From positions 1 to 64,000 of the forward strand of contig JAFWNM010000029.1 in assembly GCA_017510335.1 (NCBI GenBank): a stretch of 64,000 nt of DNA, given 5' to 3'. The notes under the pieces are model-generated. The model was not told the origin of the DNA and ran no database searches. It saw only the letters and a program-made list of their open reading frames with translations. Within the stretch, counting starts at the first letter, position 1, and the number at the start of each line of letters is the position of its first letter. Origin of the DNA: Paracoccaceae bacterium (GTDB taxonomy: Bacteria; Pseudomonadota; Alphaproteobacteria; Rhodobacterales; Rhodobacteraceae). The position numbers and the translations under genes were made by a program. This document shows, in pieces, positions 8,242-16,773 of the stretch.

Positions 8242-9473
8242 CGCACCACGCGCGGCTGAGGGTCGCTTGTAGCCAGTTCCTGCGTCAGATGGCGGTCGAT
8301 CATGAAACACCCGATCATCAGCAGAATGCACCACCCCCCCATAACAAGGCTTTGGGTCGGGAAATCTATACCCCTGTCAATCAGAATCCCGGTAATGCCC
8401 GGGCCTATGGCGGTTGAAACCACAATGATGGTGGTCGCCAGTGACCTGATGGCCCCCAGATGTCTGGTGCCGTAAGCGATGGGCAGCAATACGCCCCACA
8501 ACGCGCTGGCGGTGCCCTGTGTCATGCCGATGAAGCCAAGCGCCACATACCAACCCGCCACCTGTTCCGCTGGCCCAATCAGCGCCACCCCAATTCCCAT
8601 AGGCAGCAACAGCGCTGTCAGCAAACGCTGCGCACCAAACCTGTCGGCGGCCCATCCCGCCAGAAGTGCGGCAACCACAGTTGTTGTTGCAAACGCGGAA
8701 TAACCGGGGGCCATGGCGGTCAATGTCCAGCCCTTCACCTCGGCGATATGGACCTGATGGAAGAACACGACAGTCGAAATGAACCCCGGCGTCAGCAGCA
8801 CCGGCAACAGCGCCGGCAGCAACCAATGGCGCGCGGCGTCCTGTCTGGTCCATTGTCGTCCGCGCAGCCCTGTTGTCAGTTTTGCCTGTCCGTGCCCCCT
8901 GGGGGTGCGATCATTGCGCAGCAAAGCCCAGATCAAAGGCGCGACCCCAAAGACCAGCACAAGCGCCACAGCGCCCCATGACAGCCGCCAGCCGAAAATC
9001 GCAATCCCCAGAACAGTCAGCACAGGAACGATGACTTCGCCTGCCGGATGGCCCAGATTGGCAATCGACACGGCCTTGCCGCGCTGCGCATCAAACCAGC
9101 GCCCCATCGCGGTCATGGCCATATGACTGAACATGCCCTGCCCACAAAACCGCAGCAGGAACAATGCAATCCCCAGAACCCAGACAGATTGCGCCAACGC
9201 CATGCCCAAAGCTGCAATTGCAAAAAGAACAGTAACGGCAGGGGCAAGGCGGGACAGCGCGATTGTATCCGCCAAAGAGCCGCGCCAGAACATCAAGGCT
9301 GCCGCGCTTAAGGTGGCAATTGTATACAGACTGCCCCAGCTTCCATCTGTCAGGCCGTGTTCCGCCTTGATTGCGCCAGCAAACAAAGAGATGAACCATG
9401 TCTGCCCGAAGGCAGAAACAAATGTCAGCAAAAATCCGGCCGAAAGCCAGCGCAGGTTGTGTCTAAGAAACAT
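8238..9473 (-). CDS. MFS transporter
   Basis: A 411-residue major facilitator protein with about twelve hydrophobic segments and the usual central hydrophilic loop (RNDRTPRGHGQAK). The cytoplasmic loop-2 motif is degenerate: MFWRGSLADTIALSR replaces the classical GxLaDrxGrr, while the second-half copy AGWAADRFGAQR is better preserved. The ATG at 9473 is used because GGAAG lies 8 bp upstream; a longer frame to 9566 lacks such support. Sequence type suggests an organic-anion or oxalate/formate-like porter, but the substrate is unknown. It is monocistronic, convergent with the second GntR gene, and shares the CTAG stop. Confidence 0.9.
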   Translation of the reverse strand: MFLRHNLRWLSAGFLLTFVSAFGQTWFISLFAGAIKAEHGLTDGSWGSLYTIATLSAAALMFWRGSLADTIALSRLAPAVTVLFAIAALGMALAQSVWVLGIALFLLRFCGQGMFSHMAMTAMGRWFDAQRGKAVSIANLGHPAGEVIVPVLTVLGIAIFGWRLSWGAVALVLVFGVAPLIWALLRNDRTPRGHGQAKLTTGLRGRQWTRQDAARHWLLPALLPVLLTPGFISTVVFFHQVHIAEVKGWTLTAMAPGYSAFATTTVVAALLAGWAADRFGAQRLLTALLLPMGIGVALIGPAEQVAGWYVALGFIGMTQGTASALWGVLLPIAYGTRHLGAIRSLATTIIVVSTAIGPGITGILIDRGIDFPTQSLVMGGWCILLMIGCFMIDRHLTQELATSDPQPRVVR

Positions 9474-9973
9474 CTGACGTCTTCCAGCGGTTGGTGCCGC
9501 GTTAACTGGCAGCGCATGTTCACCCGTATGTGTGGTGCAGGCAATACGCTGGCGGGACTGCCCCAAACATTGAGTCTAGCGGATTTCTTCCATTTTTCCT
9601 TAACAGATGCAATTCATTACTTTCCAGCTGCAGCCCGAAGCGACATTCCGGCGGCGGGCAGGACATTTATTTTTACAACATTGCAAGTTGTTATACGCCC
9701 CTGCTTGAATGGTTCCGACATGAAAAAACCCCTATATATTGCCTTCATTCATGAATTTCTTGAACAGGCGCACCGACACCTTGACTTCATTCATGCCGGA
9801 CTCTAGAAAGATATTTACAAATTTTCAAGCTGCGCACAGTGTCGCATAAGCTTCTATTCTGGGCAGTTTGTTCAGTTTCGCAGCGATTGCGGCGTTCCTT
9901 CGCCCCTGACCGCGCGTCTTGGTCTGCCACAGCAAGATTATGCCCCAATCCTAACCAGAATCCGGACCTGAAT
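9474..9973. other. 500-bp intergenic region without a supported gene
   Basis: It lies between the MFS gene start and the start of the orphan DapA-family gene. Several small frames exist, but none has a ribosome site together with a recognisable protein. The right half is less GC-rich (ATTCATGAATTTCTTGAAC near 9747) and probably carries the promoters of both divergent genes. I saw no clear palindrome or repeat. Confidence 0.5.
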
Positions 9974-10858
9974 ATGAAACGATCAGCCTATGTCGCGCTT
10001 GTCACCTGCTTTCATGATGATGAGACAATCAATTTCCAAGCGACCCGCGCACAGGTTCGCCGGCAGATTGCGGCAGGGAACAACATCATGTGTTGCGGCA
10101 CGAATGGTGATTTTTCCGCCCTGACGCATGACGAAAAGATCGCGCTGTGCGAAGCGGTCATGGACGAAGTTGCGGGACGGGTGAATGTTATTGTGAATGC
10201 GGGCTGTCCTGCCACCTATGAAACACTGAAACTCGCGCGCGCGGTTGATGCTTTGGGCGTGCATGGCGTGGCTGTCATCACGCCCTATTTCATTTCCTGC
10301 ACCCAAGACGGCCTGATCCGCCATTTCCAGACTGTCGCAGACGCCGTGACACGCCCGGTTTATTTGTATGACATTCCTGCGCGCACGCAAAACCATATCG
10401 AACCGGCCACCGCGCTGACGCTTGCGGCCCACCCGAACATTCGCGGGATCAAGGATTCTGGCGGCAGCACGGAAACCGTTTTGGAATATCTGGCCGTGGC
10501 CGAACGCGTCCCCGGTTTTGAAGTATTCTGCGCCCCTGACCATCTGGTGCATTGGGGGCTGCAGCAAGGTTGTGCAGGGGTTGTGTCGGGTTTGGGAAAT
10601 GTCGCGCCTGATGTTTTGTCCACGATAGTGGGGGCGTTCAACGCGGACGACACAGCGGCGGCCAATGCCGCACAGGAAATTTTCGCGGGCCTGCGCAAGG
10701 ATTTGTATGCGTTGGGCTTTGCCCCCGCGATGGTCAAGCGTGCGCTGTTTGCGATGGACCCATCCGTTGGCCTGTCGCGCCAGCCAGCGTTGCAACCCGA
10801 TGCCGCACAGGATGCCGCGATTGCCGGTATCCTGCGCCAATACGGGCTAATGCCCTGA
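9974..10858 (+). CDS. DapA/NanA-family lyase (second, orphan copy)
   Basis: A 294-residue Schiff-base TIM barrel of the dihydrodipicolinate synthase family. Seen are CCGTNGDFSALT as the pyruvate-carboxylate loop (about 42-53), YLYDIPART with the catalytic Tyr (about 134) and RGIKDSGGS with the Schiff-base Lys (about 161). It is not a close relative of the copy at 877-1776, whose loop is GNTGEF. The frame is open upstream to 9839, but alignment of the first strand (AYVALVTCF) supports the ATG at 9974; the ribosome site there is weak. It stands alone between an MFS gene and a convergent aminotransferase. A role in biosynthetic lysine formation is less likely than in sugar-acid or hydroxyproline-like catabolism. 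Confidence 0.9.
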   Translation: MKRSAYVALVTCFHDDETINFQATRAQVRRQIAAGNNIMCCGTNGDFSALTHDEKIALCEAVMDEVAGRVNVIVNAGCPATYETLKLARAVDALGVHGVAVITPYFISCTQDGLIRHFQTVADAVTRPVYLYDIPARTQNHIEPATALTLAAHPNIRGIKDSGGSTETVLEYLAVAERVPGFEVFCAPDHLVHWGLQQGCAGVVSGLGNVAPDVLSTIVGAFNADDTAAANAAQEIFAGLRKDLYALGFAPAMVKRALFAMDPSVGLSRQPALQPDAAQDAAIAGILRQYGLMP

Positions 10859-10896
10859 AGGACCGTGCGCAGGACAGGGGTGCAAAGCACTGGCGC

Positions 10897-12066
10897 TTAT
10901 AATAAAGCCCCGATCCGCGACAGTGCTGCCTGAATATTCGCCGCCGAATTCGCGTAGGAAAACCGCAAGAACCCTTCGCCCATGGCACCGAAAGACGTGC
11001 CTGCAATCGTGGCGACCCCTGCCTTGTCCAGAAACATATCCTGGGCTTGTGCAGAAGTCAGGCCGGTGCCGGTAATATTGGCGAAGGCATAAAAGGCCCC
11101 GCGCGGGGTGGTGCACCTAACACCCGGCAGGGCATTCAGCCCGTCGACAATGACGCGGCGGCGCGCGTCAAACTGGGCCACCATGTCGCGCACGTCATCT
11201 TGCGGGCCGGTCAGCGCGGCAAGCCCCGCAAATTGCGCACTGGCATTGACACAGGAATGACAGTTGATTGCCAGCCGCGTGGCATGGGCAACCGCCGCTT
11301 CCGGCCAGACCGCAAACCCAAGCCGCCAGCCCGTCATTGCATAGGTTTTTGACCACCCGTCTAGCATGATAAGCCGGTCGCGTATTTCGGGGTATTGCAA
11401 CAATGATACATGATCCTGCCCGTCATACAGCATCTGCGAATATATCTCGTCCGACAGAATGGCCACATGGGGATGCGCGGCAAGCCCGGCCACCAGCTTG
11501 TCAATCTCGGCCTTTGGTGTGACGCCACCCGTTGGGTTTGCGGGGCTGTTTAGGATGATCAGGCGTGTGCGCGCCGTAATCTGCGCCAAAACAGTTTCGG
11601 CCCGAAAGGCAAACCCGTCCGCTTCTTGCAGGCGCATGGGCACGGGGGTCGCACCGCTGTAACGGATGACGCTTTCATAAATGGGAAACCCCGGATCAGG
11701 AAACAGGATTTCCCCCCCTGCCTGACCAAACATCAGCACGGCAAAGAACATCGTGGGTTTGCCGCCCGGAACAATGACGACATGATCGGGGTTTACCTGT
11801 GTGCCATGGCGCGCTTCCAGATCTGCGGCAACAGCCTCGCGCAGGGCGGGCAGGCCATTTGCGGGCGTATATCCGTGATGGCCATCGCGCAGCGCCTTGA
11901 CCCCTGCTTCGACAATATGGGCGGGCGTAGGAAAGTCTGGCTGGCCGATACCCAGATTGATGATGTCGCGCCCCTGTGCCGCCAGCGCCTGCGCCCTTGC
12001 CAGCACAGTAAAGGCAGATTCCGTTCCAAGCCGCGACAGGCTGTCGGCAAAAATCAGGTCTGGCAT
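10897..12066 (-). CDS. PLP-dependent class I/II aminotransferase
   Basis: A 389-residue fold-type I aminotransferase of the aspartate aminotransferase group. Visible are INLGIGQPDFPTP (substrate entry), NSPANPTGG (the Asn contacting the PLP ring), SDEIYSQM (the Asp binding the pyridine nitrogen), DGWSKTYAMTGWRLGF (the Lys forming the internal aldimine) and FLRFSYANS with the carboxylate-binding Arg. GGAGGGG precedes the start. It is divergent from the split-transketolase operon across 164 bp and convergent with the orphan DapA-family gene. The amino donor is unknown; it could pair with an oxo acid from the neighbouring pathway. Confidence 0.95.
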   Translation of the reverse strand: MPDLIFADSLSRLGTESAFTVLARAQALAAQGRDIINLGIGQPDFPTPAHIVEAGVKALRDGHHGYTPANGLPALREAVAADLEARHGTQVNPDHVVIVPGGKPTMFFAVLMFGQAGGEILFPDPGFPIYESVIRYSGATPVPMRLQEADGFAFRAETVLAQITARTRLIILNSPANPTGGVTPKAEIDKLVAGLAAHPHVAILSDEIYSQMLYDGQDHVSLLQYPEIRDRLIMLDGWSKTYAMTGWRLGFAVWPEAAVAHATRLAINCHSCVNASAQFAGLAALTGPQDDVRDMVAQFDARRRVIVDGLNALPGVRCTTPRGAFYAFANITGTGLTSAQAQDMFLDKAGVATIAGTSFGAMGEGFLRFSYANSAANIQAALSRIGALL

Positions 12067-12230
12067 ATGTCCCCTCCATGACGATTGCCGACCAGTGATA
12101 CATCAAGCGCGCACAGATAATAGTTAAGTTTTACTTACAAGGCTGCGAAGGAAACATGGGTATCTTTGCACGAATTTGCTGCTACCCCTTAATGCAAGGC
12201 CCACAATCAAGGGCCAAAGGGAGGAATAGC

Positions 12231-13085
12231 ATGCGTGTTCAGACCCGTCCCGGCGCAATACAGAACATGTCCCTTGCGCTGCGGGCATGGAATATTCGCC
12301 GCAAGGCCCTGCTGATGGGCGAGGTTCAGGGCCAGGGGTATATCGGACAGGCGCTTGGGGTCGCCGATATGCTGGCAGTGTCCTATTTCCACGCGCTACA
12401 CACCCGCCCCGACGACCCCGAATGGGACGGGCGCGACCGGTTTTACCTGTCGATCGGACATTACGCGATTGCCCTTTACGCCGCCCTGATGGAAGCAGGC
12501 ATTCTGCCCGAGGAAGAATTGGCCACCTATGGCATGGATGACAGCCGCATGCCCATGTCAGGCATGGCTTCCTATACGCCGGGGATGGAAATAACCGGCG
12601 GGTCACTGGGGCAGGGGCTTGGCATTGCCGTTGGTGCGGCACTGGCGCTGAAACGCAAGCAAAACCCGGCTTTCGTCTATAACCTGATGTCAGATGGCGA
12701 ATTGGGCGAAGGGTCCACATGGGAAGCGGTCATGTCAGCCGTGCAATGGAAGCTGGACAACCTTATCTGCATTGTGGATTTCAACAACCAGCAGGCTGAT
12801 GGCCCGTCGCGTGACGCGCTGGCTGTTGGGGCCGAAGCCCCGAAATGGCAGGCTTTTGGCTGGCACGCGCAAGAAGTCGACGGGAATGATATTGAGGCCC
12901 TTGTTGCGGCCTTCGATACGGCGCGCAACCTGCCCGACGCCCGCCCGCGCGTCATTATCTGCAACACCAGGATGTGCAAGGGCGTGCCATTCCTGGAGCA
13001 ACGCGAGATCACGCATTTTGTGCGCGTGGAACCTGATGAATGGTCCAAGGCCCTTGCCGTTCTGGAAGAAGGAAAGCCGCAATGA
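12231..13085 (+). CDS. Transketolase, N-terminal (TPP-binding) subunit
   Basis: A 284-residue half-transketolase carrying the diphosphate-binding domain: SIGHYAIALYAAL, TGGSLGQGLGIAVG and MSDGELGEGSTWEA followed by IVDFNNQQADG, the TPP/Mg motif. The ATG at 12231 has GGGAGGAATAGC before it. With the C-terminal half encoded next (ATGA overlap), it makes a split alpha2beta2 transketolase that moves a two-carbon ketol unit. Such split forms in Rhizobiales and Rhodobacteraceae often serve special sugars (for example the apulose-phosphate enzymes) instead of the pentose phosphate pathway. Its neighbours (SDR, TRAP transporter, dehydrogenases) support that. No sugar kinase is nearby. Confidence 0.95.
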   Translation: MRVQTRPGAIQNMSLALRAWNIRRKALLMGEVQGQGYIGQALGVADMLAVSYFHALHTRPDDPEWDGRDRFYLSIGHYAIALYAALMEAGILPEEELATYGMDDSRMPMSGMASYTPGMEITGGSLGQGLGIAVGAALALKRKQNPAFVYNLMSDGELGEGSTWEAVMSAVQWKLDNLICIVDFNNQQADGPSRDALAVGAEAPKWQAFGWHAQEVDGNDIEALVAAFDTARNLPDARPRVIICNTRMCKGVPFLEQREITHFVRVEPDEWSKALAVLEEGKPQ

Positions 13086-14113
13086 CATTTTCCTCCATGG
13101 CGCGGAAATACGAACCGCGCACGCCACCGGCACAAAAGGTCGCCACCTCTGCGATGATCGCATCGCTTGCCGCCGAGGGGTATGACACAGTTGCCGCCCC
13201 TTTTGGCCATGCGTTGGTTGAACAGGCCCAAAAGGACGCGCGCATTGTCGGATTGTCGGCAGATCTGTCAAAATATACTGACCTGCATATTTTCGCGCAG
13301 GCCATGCCGGACAGGTTCTACCAGATGGGCATGGCCGAACAGTTGCTGATGTCCGCAGCCGCCGGAATGGCCCGCGAAGGGTTCATTCCCTTCGCCACAA
13401 CCTATGCCGTATTTGCCAGCCGCCGCGCCTATGATTTTATTGCCATGGCGATTGCGGAAGAAAACCTGCCTGTCAAGATTGTGTGCGCCCTTCCGGGCCT
13501 GACCAGCGGGTATGGTCCAAGCCATCAGGCGACCGAAGATCTGGCCATTTTCCGGGGGCTGCCCAATATGGTCCTGATTGACCCCTGTGATGCCTGCGAT
13601 GTGGCCGGAATGGTGCCCGCGATGATGGGGCATGACGGCCCGGTTTATGCACGCCTTTTGCGCGGCAAGGTGCCCACAGTGCTGACCCGCCACAAACCGG
13701 ACTACCAGTTCCAGCTTGGCCGCGCGCAAATGATCCGCGAAGGGCGCGATGCTTTGGTCATTTCATCGGGTATCATGACCATGCGCGCCCTGGACGCGGC
13801 CGACGCACTGGCCGCCGATAATGTGGATGTGGCAGTGCTGCATGTGCCCACCATCAAACCGCTGGACGTGCCCACCATTCTGGCCGAGGCCCGCAAGGGC
13901 GGGCGATTGGTTGTCACTGCGGAAAACCACACCCTGAACGGCGGACTTGGCGAGGCGGTGGCGCGTGAACTGATGTTGGCGGGCGTGCATGCACCATTCA
14001 GGATGATTGGCTTGCCGGATGAATTTCTGGAAGCGGGCGCATTGCCAACATTGCATGACATGTATGGCCTGTCGGTCGCCCGGGTCACAGAACAGATCAA
14101 GGCGTGGCTGTAG
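13082..14113 (+). CDS. Transketolase, C-terminal (Pyr/TKC) subunit
   Basis: A 343-residue partner of the preceding gene. The pyrimidine-binding domain shows MGMAEQLLMSAAAGMA with the catalytic Glu that activates TPP, then ATTYAVFASRRAYD and GLTSGYGPSHQATED with a conserved His. The TKC domain has VISSGIMT and VTAENHTLNGGLGEAVA. The true start (13082) overlaps the previous stop as ATGA, so the two subunits are translationally coupled. A frame beginning at 13040 is an artefact of the upstream gene. The substrate is unresolved: the usual phosphate-binding residues cannot be judged without an alignment. Confidence 0.95.
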   Translation: MTFSSMARKYEPRTPPAQKVATSAMIASLAAEGYDTVAAPFGHALVEQAQKDARIVGLSADLSKYTDLHIFAQAMPDRFYQMGMAEQLLMSAAAGMAREGFIPFATTYAVFASRRAYDFIAMAIAEENLPVKIVCALPGLTSGYGPSHQATEDLAIFRGLPNMVLIDPCDACDVAGMVPAMMGHDGPVYARLLRGKVPTVLTRHKPDYQFQLGRAQMIREGRDALVISSGIMTMRALDAADALAADNVDVAVLHVPTIKPLDVPTILAEARKGGRLVVTAENHTLNGGLGEAVARELMLAGVHAPFRMIGLPDEFLEAGALPTLHDMYGLSVARVTEQIKAWL

Positions 14114-14144
14114 GTTTTGCATCACTAACGAGGGAAACAGGCAC

Positions 14145-14900
14145 ATGGGCCTTCTGGACGGAAAAATTGCCATCATCACCGGCGCAGCCAGCCCGCGCGG
14201 GTTGGGCAAGGCCACAGCGCGGTTGTTTGCGGAACATGGCGCGCAGGTGGTCATCATGGATCTGGACGCGGGGCAGGCACAGGCGGCTAGCGCCGACCTG
14301 CCGGGCAAGGGGCATATCGGTATTGGCGGGAATGTCTGTAGCCTGGACGATTGCGCCGGGGCAACGCGGGCCGCACTGGACGCCTTTGGCAGGATTGATA
14401 TTCTGGTGAATAATGCGGGCATTACCCAGCCGCTGAAAATCATGGATATTGCGCCAGACAATTATGATGCGGTGACAGATGTGAACCTGCGCGGCACCCT
14501 TTATATGTCGCAAGCTGTCATTCCCACCATGCGCGCGCAAAAATCGGGCAGCATTGTCAACATGTCCTCTGTATCGGCGCAGCGCGGCGGTGGTATTTTT
14601 GGCGGCCCGCATTATTCGGCGGCCAAGGCGGGTATCCTGGGCCTGACCAAAGCCATGGCCCGCGAACTGGCCCCCGAGAATATTCGGGCAAATGCGATTT
14701 GCCCAGGGTTCATCGCCACCGACATTACCGCAGGCAAACTGACGGACGACATGCGCGCCCAGGTGCTGGCAGGCATCCCGATGGGACGGGCAGGCACCGC
14801 CAAGGATGTGGCGGGATGCGCGCTGTTTCTGGCGTCGGCGCTGTCATCCTACTGCACGGGAACAGAACTTGATGTGAATGGCGGGTCACTGATCCATTAG
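14145..14900 (+). CDS. Short-chain dehydrogenase/reductase
   Basis: A 251-residue classical SDR: TGAASPRGLG cofactor loop (12-21), NNAG (about 87-90), catalytic Ser in SSVSAQRG, and HYSAAKAG with the Tyr and Lys. The C-terminus LDVNGGSLI is typical of polyol and sugar dehydrogenases. The start at 14145 has GAGGGAAAC upstream, 31 bp after the transketolase. It probably oxidises a polyol or hydroxy group to the ketone handled by the split transketolase, or reduces its product. After it the transcript reaches a 332-bp gap with a weak hairpin and a candidate GntR operator. Confidence 0.93.
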   Translation: MGLLDGKIAIITGAASPRGLGKATARLFAEHGAQVVIMDLDAGQAQAASADLPGKGHIGIGGNVCSLDDCAGATRAALDAFGRIDILVNNAGITQPLKIMDIAPDNYDAVTDVNLRGTLYMSQAVIPTMRAQKSGSIVNMSSVSAQRGGGIFGGPHYSAAKAGILGLTKAMARELAPENIRANAICPGFIATDITAGKLTDDMRAQVLAGIPMGRAGTAKDVAGCALFLASALSSYCTGTELDVNGGSLIH

Positions 14901-15232
14901 GCCAGATCGCGCTTGGCCAGTATGGAAGATGAACCAAACCATCTTCGCGCGTTTATCCTTCGATATGATTAAGAATTCCAAATGTTTTGATTAGTTTTCC
15001 TTAGGTGACTTGAAGGAAGAAATAGGAAAACCTGTCATCAGTTTTCGCAACACAGGACCAGAATCGTAACGAACGCTGGAATGAAGCGGTTTTTTGGAGG
15101 AAATGCCGCAATTCAGATCAGCAGGACGAAATGGACAGGGGCACAGCTTGGTATGCCAGTTGGTATGCGCGAATGTGCTGGCTGTTTATGTGCTTGCGGA
15201 CCCTTTCGGGCCGCAACTTTAGGGAGGGAAAC
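14901..15232. other. 332-bp intergenic region: weak hairpin and dctP promoter
   Basis: No gene is supported. At 14925-14946 GAAGATG and CATCTTC form a 7-bp stem with an 8-base loop and only a short T-poor tail, so it is at best a weak terminator after the SDR gene. AT-richer sequence follows (14960-15010), then the operator at 15149-15170. Confidence 0.5.
15149..15170. promoter_or_regulatory. Candidate GntR operator, copy 1 (before dctP)
   Basis: TGGTATGCCAGTTGGTATGC contains a near-palindromic TGGTATGCCA. It matches the element at 18939-18960 at 16 of 22 positions (15 of the first 18). It lies 62 bp upstream of the dctP ATG. TGGTATACCA-like palindromes are typical of the FadR/FCD branch, so the natural binder is the GntR protein at 18970. 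Confidence 0.65.
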
Positions 15233-16213
15233 ATGAAACTTGCATATCTCGCAGCAGCTGTCTGTCTGGGCCTTGGCGGCTTGCCTGCCGTTGCCCAGCA
15301 ATACCAGCTTTCGCACAATGCCGCGCCCGGCAACCCGAAATCCGACGCATCCCTGTTGTTTGCCGAACTGGTGAACGACCGGACCGAAGGGCGCGTCACG
15401 ATTGATGTGGGCGGTTCTGCGCAGTTTGGCGAAGACGCCGAGGCGCTGACAAACATGCGTCTGGGCACCATGGCCTTCAGCGCGAATTCCCAAGGCACCA
15501 GTTCGGCCGTTGTGCCGGAACTGGCGGTTCTGGGACTGCCATTCCTGTTTGACAGCCTGCCACAGGCATGGAAGGTCATGGATGGCCCCATCGGCGCGCA
15601 ACTGGCCGAAGCCGCCGAAGCGCAAGGCCTGGTGATGCTGGCATTCTGGGACAATGGCATTCGTCAGACATCCAACAATGTGCGTCCGATCAACAGCCCT
15701 GCTGATCTGGCCGGCCTGAAAATCCGCACGCCACCGGACCCCATTACCGTTGATATCTTCAACGCGCTTGGGGCCAACCCCTTGCCGCTGGCATTTTCGG
15801 AACTTTACATCGCGTTGCAACAGGGCGTTGTCGATGGGCAGGAAAACCCGCTTATCAACATCTATTCGTCCAAACTGTATGAAGTGCAGAAGTATATTTC
15901 GCTGACAGGCCACAAGTATGAGGCAACCTTCCTGCTGGCGTCCAAGGTCATCTGGGACACCTTTTCGGCTGAAGATCAGGAAATAATTCGCGCCGCAGCA
16001 CTGGAAGCGGGGGAGTATAACCGCCAGCGTTCCCTGAACGACGAAATGGAACTGCGCGCAACCCTGGAAGCCGCCGGCGTTGAATTCAACGAACTGGACT
16101 CGGGGCCGTTTCAGGAAGCAACCCAGCCGGTTTATGACCAGTGGGGCGCACAATTCCCTGAACTGGTAGACGCAATTGTGGCGGCGGCTGCCGCTGCAAA
16201 GGTCGAGGAGTGA
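15233..16213 (+). CDS. TRAP transporter periplasmic receptor, DctP family
   Basis: A 326-residue DctP-type receptor. GGGAGGGAAAC sets the start at 15233; the frame upstream lies in the promoter. Residues 1-21 are a signal peptide ending PAVAQ. Family hallmarks are RQTSNNVRPINSPADLAG with the carboxylate-binding Arg in LKIRTPPDP (about 165), then ALQQGVVDGQENPL. It is the first gene of a DctPQM operon and should bind an organic or sugar acid for Na-coupled uptake. Its stop overlaps the dctQ start (TGATG). The operator shared with the downstream GntR gene links it to region-3 metabolism. Confidence 0.96.
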   Translation: MKLAYLAAAVCLGLGGLPAVAQQYQLSHNAAPGNPKSDASLLFAELVNDRTEGRVTIDVGGSAQFGEDAEALTNMRLGTMAFSANSQGTSSAVVPELAVLGLPFLFDSLPQAWKVMDGPIGAQLAEAAEAQGLVMLAFWDNGIRQTSNNVRPINSPADLAGLKIRTPPDPITVDIFNALGANPLPLAFSELYIALQQGVVDGQENPLINIYSSKLYEVQKYISLTGHKYEATFLLASKVIWDTFSAEDQEIIRAAALEAGEYNRQRSLNDEMELRATLEAAGVEFNELDSGPFQEATQPVYDQWGAQFPELVDAIVAAAAAAKVEE

Positions 16214-16773
16214 TGACCACCCCCACCAAGCTTAGCAAGGCGGGTTCCCCCGCCTTGCGTGTTGCCAATGCCATAGGTTGGGCATTGGACCGGCTAGCCA
16301 TCGCAATTGCATTTTCGGCATTGGTGGCCATGTTTCTGGCGCTTATCGCAGATGTGATTGTGCGCTACATGACAACACGCGGGCTTGGCTGGCCGACCGA
16401 GGTGCCGAACCTGTTGTTTCCGTGGCTTATCATGGGCGGAATCGTTGTGGGCGCGCACCGGGGGGCGCATATCGCGGCCACCACCATGATTGACATGCTG
16501 CCTGTGTCCAAGGCGCGTATTCTGGCGCTTGCAACACAGGTGCTTCTGGCGGGGGTGTTCGCGTCGCTGGCGTGGATTTCGCTGAAGGTGATCGCCGTGA
16601 CAGGCCAGCAGGTATTCCCGTTGACGCGCATTCCACAGCTATGGGCCTATGCGGCCATTACCTTCGGCTGTGCGGGCATTGCCTTATCTGCCGTTGTCAA
16701 TTTTGTGCGCATCCTGAGTGCCGATGATCCACGATACCCCCTAGAACGCCCATCAGCGGAGCATCAGATATGA
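16213..16773 (+). CDS. TRAP transporter small membrane subunit, DctQ family
   Basis: A 186-residue protein with four predicted membrane helices (about 26-50, 64-82, 104-125, 143-163). The conserved segment LADVIVRYMTTRGLGWPTEVPNLL is split here over helix 1 and the first loop, followed by VVGAHRGAHIA, both characteristic of DctQ. The ATG at 16213 overlaps the dctP stop; a GTG at 16210 in the same frame is a slightly longer alternative. It joins DctM to form the membrane complex. The end overlaps the dctM start (ATGA). Confidence 0.93.
   Translation: MTTPTKLSKAGSPALRVANAIGWALDRLAIAIAFSALVAMFLALIADVIVRYMTTRGLGWPTEVPNLLFPWLIMGGIVVGAHRGAHIAATTMIDMLPVSKARILALATQVLLAGVFASLAWISLKVIAVTGQQVFPLTRIPQLWAYAAITFGCAGIALSAVVNFVRILSADDPRYPLERPSAEHQI

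Noticed and set aside
8238-9566. Longer MFS start at 9566
   Set aside because: The additional 31 residues are polar and unlike the family N-terminus; GGAAG is positioned correctly for the ATG at 9473.
9357-9806. Small + strand frame of 149 codons upstream of the orphan DapA-family gene
   Set aside because: It begins antisense inside the MFS gene and continues into the promoter region; no motif or ribosome site supports it.
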